A stretch of DNA of 64,000 bases from Onchocerca lupi. Taxonomy: Eukaryota; Nematoda; Chromadorea; Rhabditida; Onchocercidae. The translations under genes and the position numbers were made by a program. Of this stretch, positions 51,897-63,080 are shown piece after piece (positions within the stretch are counted from its first letter, which is position 1; each line of letters starts with the position of its first letter). Location of the stretch: contig JAOVVO010000275.1 of the NCBI GenBank assembly GCA_028564675.1, forward strand, positions 32,770 through 96,769. The letters are read 5' to 3'. The notes beneath the pieces are model-generated. The model saw only the letters and a program-made list of their open reading frames with translations, was not told the origin of the DNA and ran no database searches.

Positions 51897-52557
51897 ATGA
51901 TAGGCATTCATGAATCTACCAGTGCTGACGATAAAGATGAAGCGTTAAAACATTTCATTGGGATCATTATTAAACAGAATGAGAGATACCAAATATGTTG
52001 GCCTTGGAAACATTCAAAACGCAAATTGAGTAACAATTACGGATTATTTATGGGACGTTTAAAAAGTCTAATCAAGCATAAATCAATTCTCGGTTCATAT
52101 CATGAAACAATCAAAGAACAACTGCGATCCGAATAATTGAAGAAGTGCATCCGAGCGAGAGATTGAGATTATACACTATCTACCGCATCATGAAATATTA
52201 ATTCCAAGCAAAGTGACAACAAAATTGAGGATTGTCTATGATGCCTCTATACATCTCAGCGGATTCAAAAGCTTGAACGAAGCATTATACATTAACCCAA
52301 TTAGCATTTTTACAATTAGAATTACATCTGGAAGAAAGAAATTGTACTCGTTTTCTTTGATTAAACGATATAAATAAGATCGTAAATGATGAAAATATAA
52401 AATTTTATCATTTCAAAAGAGTACCCTTTGGAGTGATTTTATCACCATTCTTATTATCAGCAACATTGAATTATCATCTGGAAAATCATAATAATAAAAC
52501 GGCACCCAAGATAAGAAAAAATCTGTACGTTGACAAAATCTATACGTTCTATACGGA
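51897..52557 (+). pseudogene. Pao/BEL pol fragment with partial reverse transcriptase
   Basis: An open frame at 51897-52136 carries WPWKHSKRKLSNNYGLFMGR, typical of the segment before reverse transcriptase. Beyond it, several frames with stops show HPSERLRLYTI, LRIVYDASIHLSGFKSLNEA, RVPFGVILSPFLLSATLNYH and a possible RKNLYVD block. The catalytic region is incomplete: the palm between these blocks is shortened and sequence ends at the 3' LTR. Confidence 0.75.
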
Positions 52558-53009
52558 TCATTTTTTAGAGTTGTTATCACAAGGGCGGTTTAATAGGTTA
52601 TGATTGTTTTCTTCTCTCTTCCTTTTGGCTTCCGTTATCATCATTAGAATTGTTTTATTGATATGACTGGTATTGTAATGGCCGTATTCATTGTCGCATC
52701 ATTAAAATTTTGTGATAAAGTTTTAATTACCCAAGTTGAAGATTCAAAACACAATTCAATTTAGTTGTCGCTTCTATATCTGTATCTTTCGAGCAAGAAT
52801 GGAAATTCAGATAAATCCGACTGGTCACGCAGCACAATTACTCAAGACTACAAGTCATTAACTGTCAAACTTCAAATTAAAAAGTCATTAACTGTCAAAC
52901 TTCAAATTAAAAAGTCATTAGCTGTCAAACTTCAAATTAAAAAGTCATTAACTGTCAAACTTCAAATTAAAAATTATCTTTCCTTTACCCTAAAAAAAAA
53001 AAAAAAAAA
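52558..53009 (+). repeat. 3' LTR of the Pao/BEL element
   Basis: Same order as the 5' LTR with scattered differences, but about 90 bases longer because of a 30-base tandem repeat at 52855-52974. Confidence 0.85.
52855..52974 (+). repeat. 30-bp tandem repeat, 4 copies, inside the 3' LTR
   Basis: Unit starts GTCATTAACTGTCAAACTTC and ends in an A/T-rich part. Copy 3 differs by one base (GTCATTAGC). The 5' LTR has a single copy. Confidence 0.9.
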
Positions 53010-53249
53010 TTATGACAGCCACAAATTCGGTCGGATGGTTAGCTCGTGGTATTGGGTTTTTTTTTTTTTTTTTATGTATAACCATATCTCTTTTATTTCG
53101 TATTATGTTTTCTTCATGATAATCATCCTTTTGATATTATCGAAATTGTATTGTGGATATAATTATTGTTGATATAATTGCCGCATTCTTTGATTAAGAA
53201 ATTTATTATAATAAAGATTTAATTATCCAAATTTGAAATTCATTTCCAA

Positions 53250-53640
53250 GTGAATGTAGCAAAGAAATTGAAGAAACCTGTGAGAAATGGAAGCAGAATT
53301 TACCCCTAAAATTTTGTTACGATCAGAAAAAAACAGCGACAGATAGAAATTATAATTGATTTGAATATAATAAAGTATCTCAAAATTTGTGGCAAATTAA
53401 TTACAAGCAAGCCAATGGACCAGCTCGTATTTTAAACAATACAATACAGATGTCTTTTGTGACTCAAAAAGACATATTTTAGGTCAGATCATAAAAGAAG
53501 GCGAGCTAGATGAATTTGTTGCCTTTAGAATCGTGATAATGACAGGGATGGTGACATTTCCTTCCTTTATCATAGTGACCTCTCCTATATTTGTTAGGTT
53601 ACTGCTTGCTTGTTGGTTAGGTAGTGGCTACTTTGATCGG
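53250..53640 (+). pseudogene. Bacterial-like coding relic, unassigned
   Basis: Short stretches such as RHILGQIIKEGELDEFVAFR (about 53470-53530) read as protein but are broken by stops. It lies directly upstream of the hemH-like relic and is probably part of the same inserted bacterial DNA. Gene not identified. Confidence 0.35.
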
Positions 53641-53820
53641 ATAAATTTCCGCCTTTTCCATCCTTTTTTATTTAATTTCTTTTATGATAGAAGAACAATA
53701 AATCTACCAAACCCTTTTCGACTTCTTTTAGTAAAGTTTATATCTGCAAGACGAGAAAATACTGTACAAAAAATATATAAACAAATTGGAGGCAGATCAC
53801 TGATCTCGGAGAATAATTAT
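53640..53820 (+). pseudogene. hemH: hemH (ferrochelatase)-like relic of bacterial type
   Basis: Encodes HPFLFNFFYDRRTINLPNPF followed by FISARRENT and IYKQIGGRSLISEN. These correspond to the N-terminal part of alphaproteobacterial ferrochelatases (FLFNLFxD, PxRxxLAxxIS, RxxxxxxYxxIGGxSP). Only about 60 codons are recognisable out of more than 300, and the start is not clear. Ferrochelatase performs the last step of haem synthesis in bacteria; this copy cannot. Confidence 0.65.
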
Positions 53821-53879
53821 TGTTATGGAATCTTTTGCGCTTTCAGATAAAAACACAACTCATAATGTAACTGTGAGCA

Positions 53880-54230
53880 GTGGAATTACAGAAATATAAA
53901 AATCTGACCTTGATAAAATCAAAAAGTTTATAGCACATGTTAAAAGGTATTTATATAAGGCAAAAAAAATAGTGGCAGAAATAAGGTAGTTACTGACTAA
54001 TTCCTGAGCCCATAAGAATACTAGATTTATTTATATGATTCCATTTGGCACAAAATTTAATCAGAGCATTACAAGAGAATTAATAAGATTCTTTCGCATA
54101 ACAATATTGTGCGATCGATTTGAAGGTATTGACCCTCTGGTATAACTGAGCTTCCAGTTTTTGTTAGCTTACCCAGCTTTAGATGGTCTAATTAATTCAG
54201 TGATGATACGGCTGGTTGATAATTGATAAT
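53880..54230 (+). pseudogene. trmD: trmD (tRNA m1G37 methyltransferase)-like relic
   Basis: A stretch from 54023 reads RFIYMIPFGTKFNQSITREL and then ITILCDRFEGIDPLV, matching the SPxGxxFxQ...LxxLCGRYEGID signature of TrmD. The usual Gly in the last motif is Asp here. A later stretch ends RLVDN. Several stops and frame shifts are present. A preceding lysine-rich stretch (about 53910-53990) is open in part but unidentified. Confidence 0.65.
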
Positions 54231-54507
54231 TCTAGAAATTAGGAAAAACGGAAATTTCGAATCGTCTTTACTAAACTCAAGCATCACATTCTCTGTCTTT
54301 TTAGAGCTATATACTGCAACAATAAATTAGATTTTGGTTGTTTAATATTTTTATTAAATTCTTTTGAGTAAATGCCTTAAGTTCTACTCTGATTGATAAC
54401 CTGTTATGACCCATAAACTGCTTTCTTTTATTCATATAAATTTATGAATTTTTATTCAAAGATCTAGTAAATAAATTTTTAGCCTGAATTATTGGATGGA
54501 GAAATAA

Positions 54508-54639
54508 ATGACAAATTTACTTGAAAAGTTCGATAAGAAACAAATGGAAATGCTAATTGAAAAAGTGCCAGAGTTTCGTCCCGGTGATGATTTAAAGGTC
54601 ACTTTTAAAATAGTTCATGATGAAGATGAAGCAAAATAA
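54508..54639 (+). pseudogene. rplS: rplS (ribosomal protein L19)-like relic, N-terminal
   Basis: A 43-codon frame beginning MTNLLEKFDKKQMEMLIEKV and then PEFRPGDDLKVTFKIV, as in bacterial L19 N termini (FxPGDxxKVxxKV). It stops at 54639, about one third of normal length. It lies 3' of the trmD-like relic, the same order as in the bacterial rimM-trmD-rplS cluster. Confidence 0.8.
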
Positions 54640-55420
54640 TAATCTGCATGTTTTATAGACTCATCGATAATATCAATCCATTATATCTATCGTATTTCGT
54701 ATTTTTTCTTTTTTCACTTTAATGATACTCATACTGCTGTGAAATGTTGAATCTCATGCAAAAACTGTTTAGTAAAAATCAGGACCTTTTTCATATAAGT
54801 ATGACAAAGTGTTATAGCAAAAGCATCAGCAACATGGTGACACTTTATATTTAAGTTGTCAACCATCTATCTCACCATAAATATAATCTGGTCTTTATTA
54901 ACGTGAGCAATAATTCTTTTTTTTTTTTTACATAATTTACATCATATTCATTTATAGTCAGCTCTGTCATTTCTAAAATTAAAATTATGATTTCTCTTGC
55001 ATATCCTAAAATTAGCGAAAATTTTGAGTTTTTATTAACAAAAGTTTTCTCCATTGCAGCTTTATTTGGAGAATATAGAGAAATTACCTTTTTTAATTAT
55101 TCAAAAACTATATTTCATTACTAATTACATGAACATTGAAAGAGTTATCATTTGTCCAAAACTTTTTATATTCCTTGCTTCCAATGTTAGAAAAACCTAG
55201 ATCTTAAAAAGTGGTTTAAATATTTTTTAAAATTATTTAACTGAAGTAGAATTAAGTTATACCACATCATTTAGATACATCCAGATTGTGCTGAGCTATA
55301 AATGAAAAGACAAAATATGAATGTAAAATTGGGTTGTCAAGTTGAGATGATATTAGAAAGCATCATTGGATTTCAGAATTTCTTTTTATTTCAAAAATTA
55401 TACAAATATGCAAGTAAATG
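54640..55420. other. Decayed spacer inside the bacterial-like cluster
   Basis: A/T-rich, no gene recognised. Poly-T/A tract near 54919-54929. Confidence 0.3.
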
Positions 55421-55531
55421 AGCTCTGAAATGATAGATGCTTACAACAAACGTGATGGTACATTTATGATGTACGAAGAAAAATATAAAATGGCTGAAGT
55501 TAATAAAGCCTTTTCCCATCTTAACTTTTGA
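55421..55531 (+). pseudogene. rpsG: rpsG (ribosomal protein S7)-like relic, C-terminal
   Basis: Encodes SEMIDAYNKRDGTF, then EEKYKMAEVNKAFSHLNF and a stop. This is the C terminus of bacterial S7 (AxxxRxxxxxMAEANKAFSHxRW). The preceding part of the gene is not recognisable. The fusA-like relic starts 22 bases later. Confidence 0.75.
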
Positions 55532-55552
55532 TGTTAGTTAATTAATAATAAT

Positions 55553-55790
55553 GTGAAAATTAACATATCTGAATATAGAAATATAGGTATAATTGCTTAT
55601 ATAGATGCTGGCAAGATTTCTACAATAGAGCTTGTTTTGTTTCATACTGGTAAACAAAATAGAATTAGCGAAATGTGTGATGATGCCATCTTCTATGGAT
55701 TGGATGGAGCAAGAAAAAGTATGTGGTGTTACAGTCATATCTGCTGCTACGATATGTTTTCAGATTAAACAAACTATTTAACTTTAATAC
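55553..55790 (+). pseudogene. fusA: fusA (elongation factor G)-like relic, N-terminal
   Basis: Opens KINISEYRNIGIIAYIDAGK, the G1 region of bacterial EF-G, followed by HTGKQNRISE and, after a frame change, a degraded MDWMEQE-like region and ISAAT. The P-loop is damaged (GHIDAGKTT is AYIDAGKIS), so it would not bind GTP normally. About 75 of some 690 codons remain. Confidence 0.85.
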
Positions 55791-56860
55791 CAATGTGCAA
55801 CTCTGTAAAAAATGGATAAAAAATACGATTTATAGGAATTAGAGATTTTTTCAATAGCGAAAAACAAATATAAACTTTGTAAGCTATATGAAGATTTGAT
55901 CTTTAAACTGTAAAAGACATTTGCCAGGTTTTTTTTTTTATTGTTAATTTTGTTAATAGTGAATATGAATATTGATACTATCTTTCTTATCGCTTCCCTG
56001 GATGGTTTAATTCACGATGAGAAAAAAACACATATTTATCCATTATCCTATAATATACTACTCTTGCTGTTATTTTTTTTTTTTTTTTTTTTTATGTTTA
56101 AAAGAATCAAACTAACAAATTTTTTGACAAGTCTAACTTGATAGAGGAAATGTATGAAAAATACATACTGCATGAATCAGTACTTAGAAAAGGTAAGTTT
56201 ATATCACAATGCATGAAGTAATAATAAGAAATTAAAAATTTTTGAAAAATAATAGAAAGATTATCAAAGTGAATGCAATAAAAAAGCATTAGATGAAAGA
56301 GAGAAGTGTGAGAAAAAATGCAGCATTTTTTAAAAAATTATAGAGGAAGCAACTGAAAAATACTAATATTGTAAAAGATAACACAATAAATCAAGTAGCA
56401 GAGGAAGAGTTGCAAAATGTAAAGACTAAATTGGAAGCAGAATTATAATACAAGCAGGCGTATGAAAAAGCAGAAAAAGTATATAAACAAGATTAAAATA
56501 AACAGAAAAAAAATGTAAATAAGATATGAAAGTTAATTACACTAATAAAATAAAAATAATATTGTTTTAAAAAGTAAAAAAATTATGAAAAAGCCGGATT
56601 ATGAATCTTAAGCAGAGCATGGTAGAAATAGAACCATAATGGAAAAAAACCGTGCAAGTGATATCCATTACGGTATTTGGTTTCTTATATGATAAATAGT
56701 GCTGTACTCTTTTAGAAGAAAACAAGACACAGTAGGAAGTTTTAACTTAAAAGCAGTTAAAAATGATCTATGTTACTGAACATAAAACACATAGTTCAAA
56801 TTTTTGTAACTTGAACATTTATAGCTCCACTGCTTTAACTTTTTATTACAATCTGTACAT
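55791..56860. other. Decayed DNA in the bacterial-like cluster
   Basis: Contains lysine/glutamate-rich coding-like pieces on the plus strand at about 56390-56520 (AEEELQNVKTKLEAEL) broken by stops; gene not identified. Poly-T at 56071-56093. Confidence 0.35.
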
Positions 56861-57560
56861 TTTCAGCATAGATCAGATATAACTTCTGAGTTTATCTTGT
56901 TTAGCTAATAAATTACTTATTCCATACTCTTCTAATGCAGCTTTGAGCTTATCATAATAAGATAGATTGACATATAATTATTTTTTCTCATAGCAATATC
57001 TAAATGTTAGCTTGCAAGATCATATTTACTTATGCTAATTGAAGATAAAGCAAGTAAACAATAATTAAAATAATAATTATTTTAATTAAAATAATAATTA
57101 GAACATAGGTTATATAGAAATTTTCAGCACCTCTATTATTTCGACTAATGTAAATTTTAGCTGATTGGAGAATAGGATTTACTATATACTCTTCCTCTAG
57201 CTTTACAAAAACTTTTCTGATTTTTCCAAGTAGTATATATAACTCTGCTCTTAAATAATTAATGAACTGAAAAAAATACACAATGATTTTGTGCTTTAAA
57301 TGAAGATCTCGAAGCCTTCTTAAAATTCTCGTTATTTTCATATTGTTTTGTCGAAACACAATAAAAAATCGCCAACATTTTCTCACAATCAAAGGGAAGA
57401 AAAATATTAAATTTTATAGCTTCCTTTAACTTCAAAATTGCATCAATACAATCCTTGTACTCTAGATAAAAAATTAACAAAGATATGAGAGGAACAGATA
57501 GCGTAAAAATTGAATATAAGACAATAAGTACATACTTTCGTTGTTTAATCTGGATAGCTT
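56860..57560 (-). pseudogene. Decayed helical-repeat-like gene, probably bacterial
   Basis: Minus strand in several frames: KDCIDAILKLKEAIKFNIFL and CEKMLAIFYC at about 57370-57450, LLGKIRKVFVKLEEEYIVN near 57200, and YDKLKAALEEYGISNLLAKQ near 56910-56970. The alternation of short amphipathic helices resembles tetratricopeptide-like proteins. Frame shifts separate the pieces. The protein was not identified. Confidence 0.4.
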
Positions 57561-57858
57561 GAAGATAACTGAATGGAATATATACAGCTAATCCAAAAAT
57601 TGTTCTAAAAGCACATAAGTTTAAGTTTGTTTTTTTTTTTTTTTTTACGATAAAATGTTGGAAATTTCGTTATCTGGTGCTAAAATACTGCATAATCGTT
57701 CAGTATAGCTTGCAATGAAACAAAAACATTAAGATACAAGTGCTATCTATAGATTTCTTCGATCACACATCTATATTAAACCAAAGAGAAATCACAGTCT
57801 ATACAACAGGCATCATTATTTCTCATTTAAAGGTAATTTTTTTATTTATATAGATTAG

Positions 57859-57892
57859 CTGGATCGGCCATGCTTCGCGTGGCCGGGTCCAG
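57859..57892 (-). repeat. Helitron-like terminal hairpin
   Basis: GC-rich inverted repeat in A/T-rich DNA: CTGGATCGGCCATG and CGTGGCCGGGTCCAG are near-complementary with a CTTCG loop. On the minus strand the hairpin is followed immediately by CTAAT, the CTRR-T arrangement of Helitron 3' ends. The other end was not found. Confidence 0.5.
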
Positions 57893-58273
57893 TTAGTAGG
57901 TCAATAAAATTCGAACATCTTTCGGTTAATTTTTAAATTAACTCTTTCACAAAAAGAAAAAAAAAGTTGCCATTGCATAAAAACTGAGAACTGAAAAGTT
58001 TCAATACGATAATAATAATAGACGTGTGTGATAGACGTTTCATCTTTTGCAGTCTGCAGAAAAAAATTTCATATAAATTCATCGTACTCAAAAAAAAAAA
58101 AAAAAAAAAGAAAGTTTTTGCAAGTAAAACTGTGTCAGTGAGGAGAAAAAATATATTTATATTATCTATACAAAACCAAATGAAAGCTTAGCTTAGTTTT
58201 AGTTTTGCCAAGCAAAGATTTTATTTATTCGTGCAAATTGCAGTTATAGATACTACAAACACCCTGATAAAAG

Positions 58274-58450
58274 ATGAGCCAAGATCGTAACTTTCTTGTA
58301 GAAGTTGTTATCACAAATGACAATAATAAGGCAGCTGGCTTAAAAATAGCAAAGTAAGCAGGGATCTAGCGTTTATTGTTGAGAATAACCCATTTGATGC
58401 TGATAAAATTCACGAAATACTTGTTCAACATAAAGTTCATTTAATTTGAT
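58274..58450 (+). pseudogene. purN: purN (glycinamide ribonucleotide formyltransferase)-like relic
   Basis: From ATG 58274 the frame reads FLVEVVITNDNNKAAGLKIA, then after stops and a frame change VENNPFDADKIHEILVQHKV. This matches the early part of bacterial PurN (VxxVxSNxxxAxGLxxAxxxGI...), including the loop and helix after it. The N-terminal GSGSN loop and the catalytic half are absent. Confidence 0.55.
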
Positions 58451-60029
58451 GAACTTTTCTGGTTCGTTTATAATGAATTCAGCAAGGTAGATGAGAATTG
58501 GGTCAGTTAGTTTATAGCCATCAGAATTTGAGAAAGTAGGATTAATTTGCTTGTTTGTACTTGCTAGCTATTTTAGTAAACAACAAAACTTATATATCTA
58601 AATAAGTAAAATAGACTATGTAGGATATACATTAGCTCAAATACAATCTTAGGAAGATTGTAAGTAAATCTATCGTAGTGCCTGGTATTTCTAGAAAATA
58701 TCAGATATTCACACACATATTAAACATTTGACAACAATTTTCTTGATAAATCTAATATGAAAGCATTTTATCTATTACAGGATTCCCAAATCACAGCGTC
58801 ATATTTATCTCTCAAAAGTACAGCAGCCTTTTTTATTAATTTCAGCAGATAGTTTAAGTTCTTAAGTATTCTCAAATTCTATGAAATAGATCATAATAAT
58901 TAGAATCTAGCCTTTTTAAAAGGCATAGAAATGCTTTCTATTTTGAGCATCGAAAGTAATACTACTCACTGTTTTAATGCTATAACACATTACAATTTAA
59001 ATGAGGTTTTGAAAATGATAAAAATTATTTAGAATTTGATAAAACTTTTTCTCATATATTACAGAATCCAAATTTTAATTATCTTTGATATTCTATTTAA
59101 TAAAATGAGTAAAATTGATGACATCGCAGCATTTCGTGAGGACGAGTTATATGCTTCTCAACAAGATGATTAATATTTGTGGCATCGTACAACATCCATT
59201 ATCGCATAACAGACAAACCACAAATGTAAGATTTTCTAATTTCATTTGGTGTTATTGCACCAAACTTTTATCAACAAACAATGCCATATTATCATAATAT
59301 CTGAATGCAATTGTCAATCAATCACTTCATTATTAAAATTTGTTCTGCCAAGTTATCAGTGATTAAGGTTTGACACATAAGAAATTTATTGATCGATACA
59401 ATATGAAAGAAAAGTTCAACTCTTTTTATATTCAATTTCTTCGATTTTGGGATATAGATTCAATTTATTATTTCTTCCCTGAGAAATTTTTAGCAATCTT
59501 ATGAACAACACTAAATGCTGCTGACAGCAATCACAAGTTAATTGTTGTCGCTACTAATGAAGGAATTGTAAATAAGTGCCCAGTTGCTTTCATAATTCTA
59601 TACTGATTTCTCTCCTTTTGTCTTACCTTTTTTTTTTTTCTTTTTTTTTTTCGATATAATAATTAGTTTCTGTTTCTTCTGCAGCTAAGTATGATATCAT
59701 TTATCGTCATTGGAGATCTTGTTCTATTTCTGTTGCTTCCGCTAATGATCAAATTATAGCAATAATGGAATAAAGGCATTGACAATTACGATATGCATTT
59801 AATTTGAGTTTTCCTGATATTGTTTGCCAACAAAGAAATAAGCAAAAATCTCTCTTGCATTTCAGGAAAATTTTGTTTGCAACGGCGCTGTTAGAGATAT
59901 AAAATGTAATTTTGAAAATCCATGTTAATGAAAAAATATATTCTTTTATTAGACAATATAATAGAAAAAAATACAGCACGTTAATTTACAAAATAATCTC
60001 ATCAAATTAGAGGAATGATTTGAACTTGT
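58451..60029. other. Further decayed coding-like DNA
   Basis: Plus-strand stretches such as KIDDIAAFREDELYASQQDD (from 59110), LNAADSNHKLIVVATNEGIV (about 59508-59570) and AAKYDIIYRHW (about 59685) read as protein but are short and broken. They may continue the bacterial-like insertion. No gene was identified. Poly-T near 59629-59651. Confidence 0.3.
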
Positions 60030-62212
60030 TTATTCATCAAATCCAGTAGTGATGACTGGGTAGACGTAATTATTCCTTTTACAGAATGTCCATTTGAATC
60101 CATGAATTACAGCACGCTGAAGGTCCTTTTGTCGATAAATAAATATCATTACCATATTGAAAGAATTAAAGAATGGTAAATATACGCAACACATCACAAT
60201 AATTTGTGCCGTTATAGCGGTATCCATCATATAAATATATTGCACTACTGATGGTACCACAACGAGAACTGAAAATAAGAATTTGAAGAGCAATAATTAT
60301 AACTAAAAATCTCACTGCAAAAATGATTTAATTACAATATCAATATCTTCTACCTTTAACTAATCCTCATAACATTGAAGAAGCAACAAATAAGACTAAC
60401 TTACAATTTATTTTCTTTTGAAATTTTTTTCAAAAGATTAAAAAAATAGTTTTGACTCATTATTTTTGAAATTAAGATAACTGCACATTTATTTTTCGAA
60501 TTGCTCATAGCAATGTGATAAAACATGGAAATTAATGCAGAAACTTACAAAATGTAAAACAACAGGAGATCAGTGTAGTATAGGTGTATCGCTTTTGATT
60601 TTTGAGAAATTGTGTCAAATCACGATTATATGAATGACTTGAAAGGAACTGTAAGCCAAATTTTCTATAAAAAAATACATTAATAAATTTACACTTTAAT
60701 TTAACTTCATTGACATATTGCAGTTTTAACATACACAGTTTATGAAGTTTTTTTTTTTAAGTCAAGAAGCACGAAATATCATGTCAAGTAAAATTTATTG
60801 AACCCAGATTTAACTTAAGAAACAAAATAGAAGAACAATTAACTGTATTAGTACTATACAATAAATTATATAAATAAGGATGCAAAATTTTATTTTGAAA
60901 GTTATAAATTTTTCTAAACATACTTTTTTAGCATGATAACAACAATAATTATTAAAATAATACTAAATAATGAAGTAATAGAACTCAGTAATGTCAGAGT
61001 GACATAAAAATGAGTGCTGTACACGTCCTGTAGTCTGCAAAATTCATCTTTATTAGCTTTTAAAAGTGAAAAAATTGTTTAACAGTATTATATACCATGC
61101 CCAAGCAGTTCAAGTTTAATCCATTTCAGTGAAATATATTAGATAAAAGCGAAATGTCTTCTTTCATTATTTTAAATACGTAATTCAAATGATCAAGTGG
61201 AAAAAAATTATAGCAAATTAGGAAATGATCATTTATATAAAGTAATGAATTTGATTACTGTAACTTACATGCAAAAATGATATACATATCGTATTGGCTG
61301 AATTAAACTTGCCAAAGCGGTAGATGTCACCGCAATGACAGCAATTGCGTATTGTGTGACAATTAATGAACAAGTTATTTGTTTCTGGTGAATATAGTAA
61401 TATACTGGAAATGCTACAACACAAAGTTTGTCCACGCTATTCATTAGTAAACTACATCCATTCAGAAAAAAAGTTGTTAGAAGAAATAAGGGCACCTGAA
61501 ACTTTACTCGTTGAATTCGCAGCATTGTTCTGACAATAATTTTATTTATTGATTTACGATCGTCTCTCTTAAACCCTATTAAAATGATGTATGCTTTTTG
61601 TGGTTGAATACTGCCTTTCTTCAATATACAAAGTTCATTCAATTAAATTTTCTCTTAACTTTTTTTTAAAAATTTCTTGCCATATTAAAAAATGTCAGAA
61701 AAGGCGAATAATTTAAGAATATTTTTGAAAATAAACAAACATCGAGCACACATTCATGGTGAACAACATGATTTTCTTCAATAGAAGAAATAATTAATCG
61801 TTTCATCCCTATCAATATCGCACTCATTCCGCTCAATGCATTGTTGAGAAATATAATTGCGAGAATCAGATAAGGAGTTCTGAAAACTTAAATACTATTC
61901 AAATGTTCAAATGCATTAATTTACAGCTAAAGTTAAAATATTAATATCGAGAATTTTTTGCTGAAGTTGTAAAGTATATTATATTCAGTGCAAATCTTCG
62001 TAATAGTATTTAAGAGATAAATCAATTAACCTGAGTGCTTCACGTATCATCACAATAAGAAAGACGGGAGTGTTGACCAATACAAGCATTGGACCAATAA
62101 TTAAATAAGCATGCAGGTGCAAAAAATGGCTCACAACTGACAACGTTTCATCTTCAATGTTTGTATGATTCTTCCAATCTTCAAATATTGTCATGTTCAC
62201 AGCAACATCCAT
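60030..62212 (-). CDS. Serpentine chemoreceptor-like GPCR, Srsx-like (6 exons)
   Basis: Nematode seven-helix receptor, likely sensory. Minus-strand exons: 62212-62031, 61879-61741, 61495-61269, 61034-60924, 60664-60549 and 60268-60030; phases agree and give 337 residues. The extracellular N terminus has two N-glycosylation sites (NMT, NHT). TM1 contains LIIGPMLVLVNTPVFLIVMI; TM2 is in exon 2; after a Cys, TM3 ends SVDKLCVVAFPVYYYIHQKQ, the equivalent of the DRY region in Srsx receptors. TM4-TM7 follow, and a short basic tail ends TTGFDE. All introns are GT-AG with phases 2, 0, 2, 2 and 1. The frame is open upstream to an acceptor at 62304, so the true start may differ. Ligand unknown. Confidence 0.8.
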
Positions 62213-62750
62213 TGAAATCAAATGAACAAGTGTGATAGAAGTGATAGAAATGACAGAATCAATGGAATTATTCAGTGCCTTTAGCTGGTGATGATGATGT
62301 CTTCTGTAATAGATAAATGATGCCAACAGTAATATTTTCATAAAAATTACTTTCAGTGATGAGATTTAAAAACATATTTCTTCGATTTAATCGCACTGCT
62401 TATATGAAATTTTTTATCACAATTTATATGTCAAATTCTCCTGGCATTTTTGATGTGAAAAAAACACATATCAAAGTAACTTAGTTATCTAAATTTTGAT
62501 GTTATGGGACACTGAAAACAGTTGCGTAATATTTCGAAAAGGAACGAAAGAGTGAAAGAAAAAAAGTAATAAAGCCAGTCTGAATCACATAATTATTCAT
62601 TGTAAATCAGTTTGAAATGAAATTGTGCTTATATAAAATTAAACCTTGCAATTTTTGAAAGAATTTGTAAGAATCTCATAGATTCATTAATATACAAATA
62701 TTTTCAAATGATACTCCGCAACAAATTATGCCGATGTTATTTTTCAGTAA

Positions 62751-63080
62751 GTAGGCATTAATGCCACTTCGTCATAACCTTATAGGCAGTTAACAATTTA
62801 TCCATCCTTATGTGACAACAGGCTAGATTTTTGAATGATGTAAATAAGTACTTCATAAAACACAGAAAGTTTTGTAGTTAACGATAATTAACATGACGCA
62901 TGGCTTTGGATATGACCAATGTGTCGTAGTATATTTAGTCAGCTTAATTATTCTTTTCAACGAAACTGAATAAGCTATCAATTATTGGAATTCTTTTCCT
63001 AATTCGATCAAAATAAGATATTTTTTTTAACGAATATATTTATAGTTAACCCGAAATTTTATTTTACTGATATATTTATA
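62751..63080 (+). repeat. Dispersed ~300-bp repeat, copy B
   Basis: Same orientation as copy A at 48442-48740. Differs by scattered substitutions and by about 30 extra bases near 63013-63048, just before a shared CGAAATTTTATTTTAC-like end. No open frame or terminal inverted repeat was seen. Confidence 0.85.

Larger units (their letters stand above)
49544..53009 (+). mobile_element. Internally deleted Pao/BEL LTR retrotransposon
   Basis: About 3.5 kb: LTR, gag, protease, the start of pol with part of reverse transcriptase, then directly the second LTR. The rest of reverse transcriptase, RNase H and integrase are absent, since full Pao/BEL elements are normally twice this length. gag is split by a frame change and the pol part carries stops, so it is not autonomous. 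No matching target-site duplication was found at the LTR edges. Confidence 0.85.

Noticed and set aside
53250..59800. That the bacterial-like region is assembly contamination from a living endosymbiont
   Set aside because: Every recognisable gene is truncated, frame-shifted or has a damaged motif, which fits old nuclear copies and not a functional genome. A chimeric assembly cannot be fully excluded without reads.
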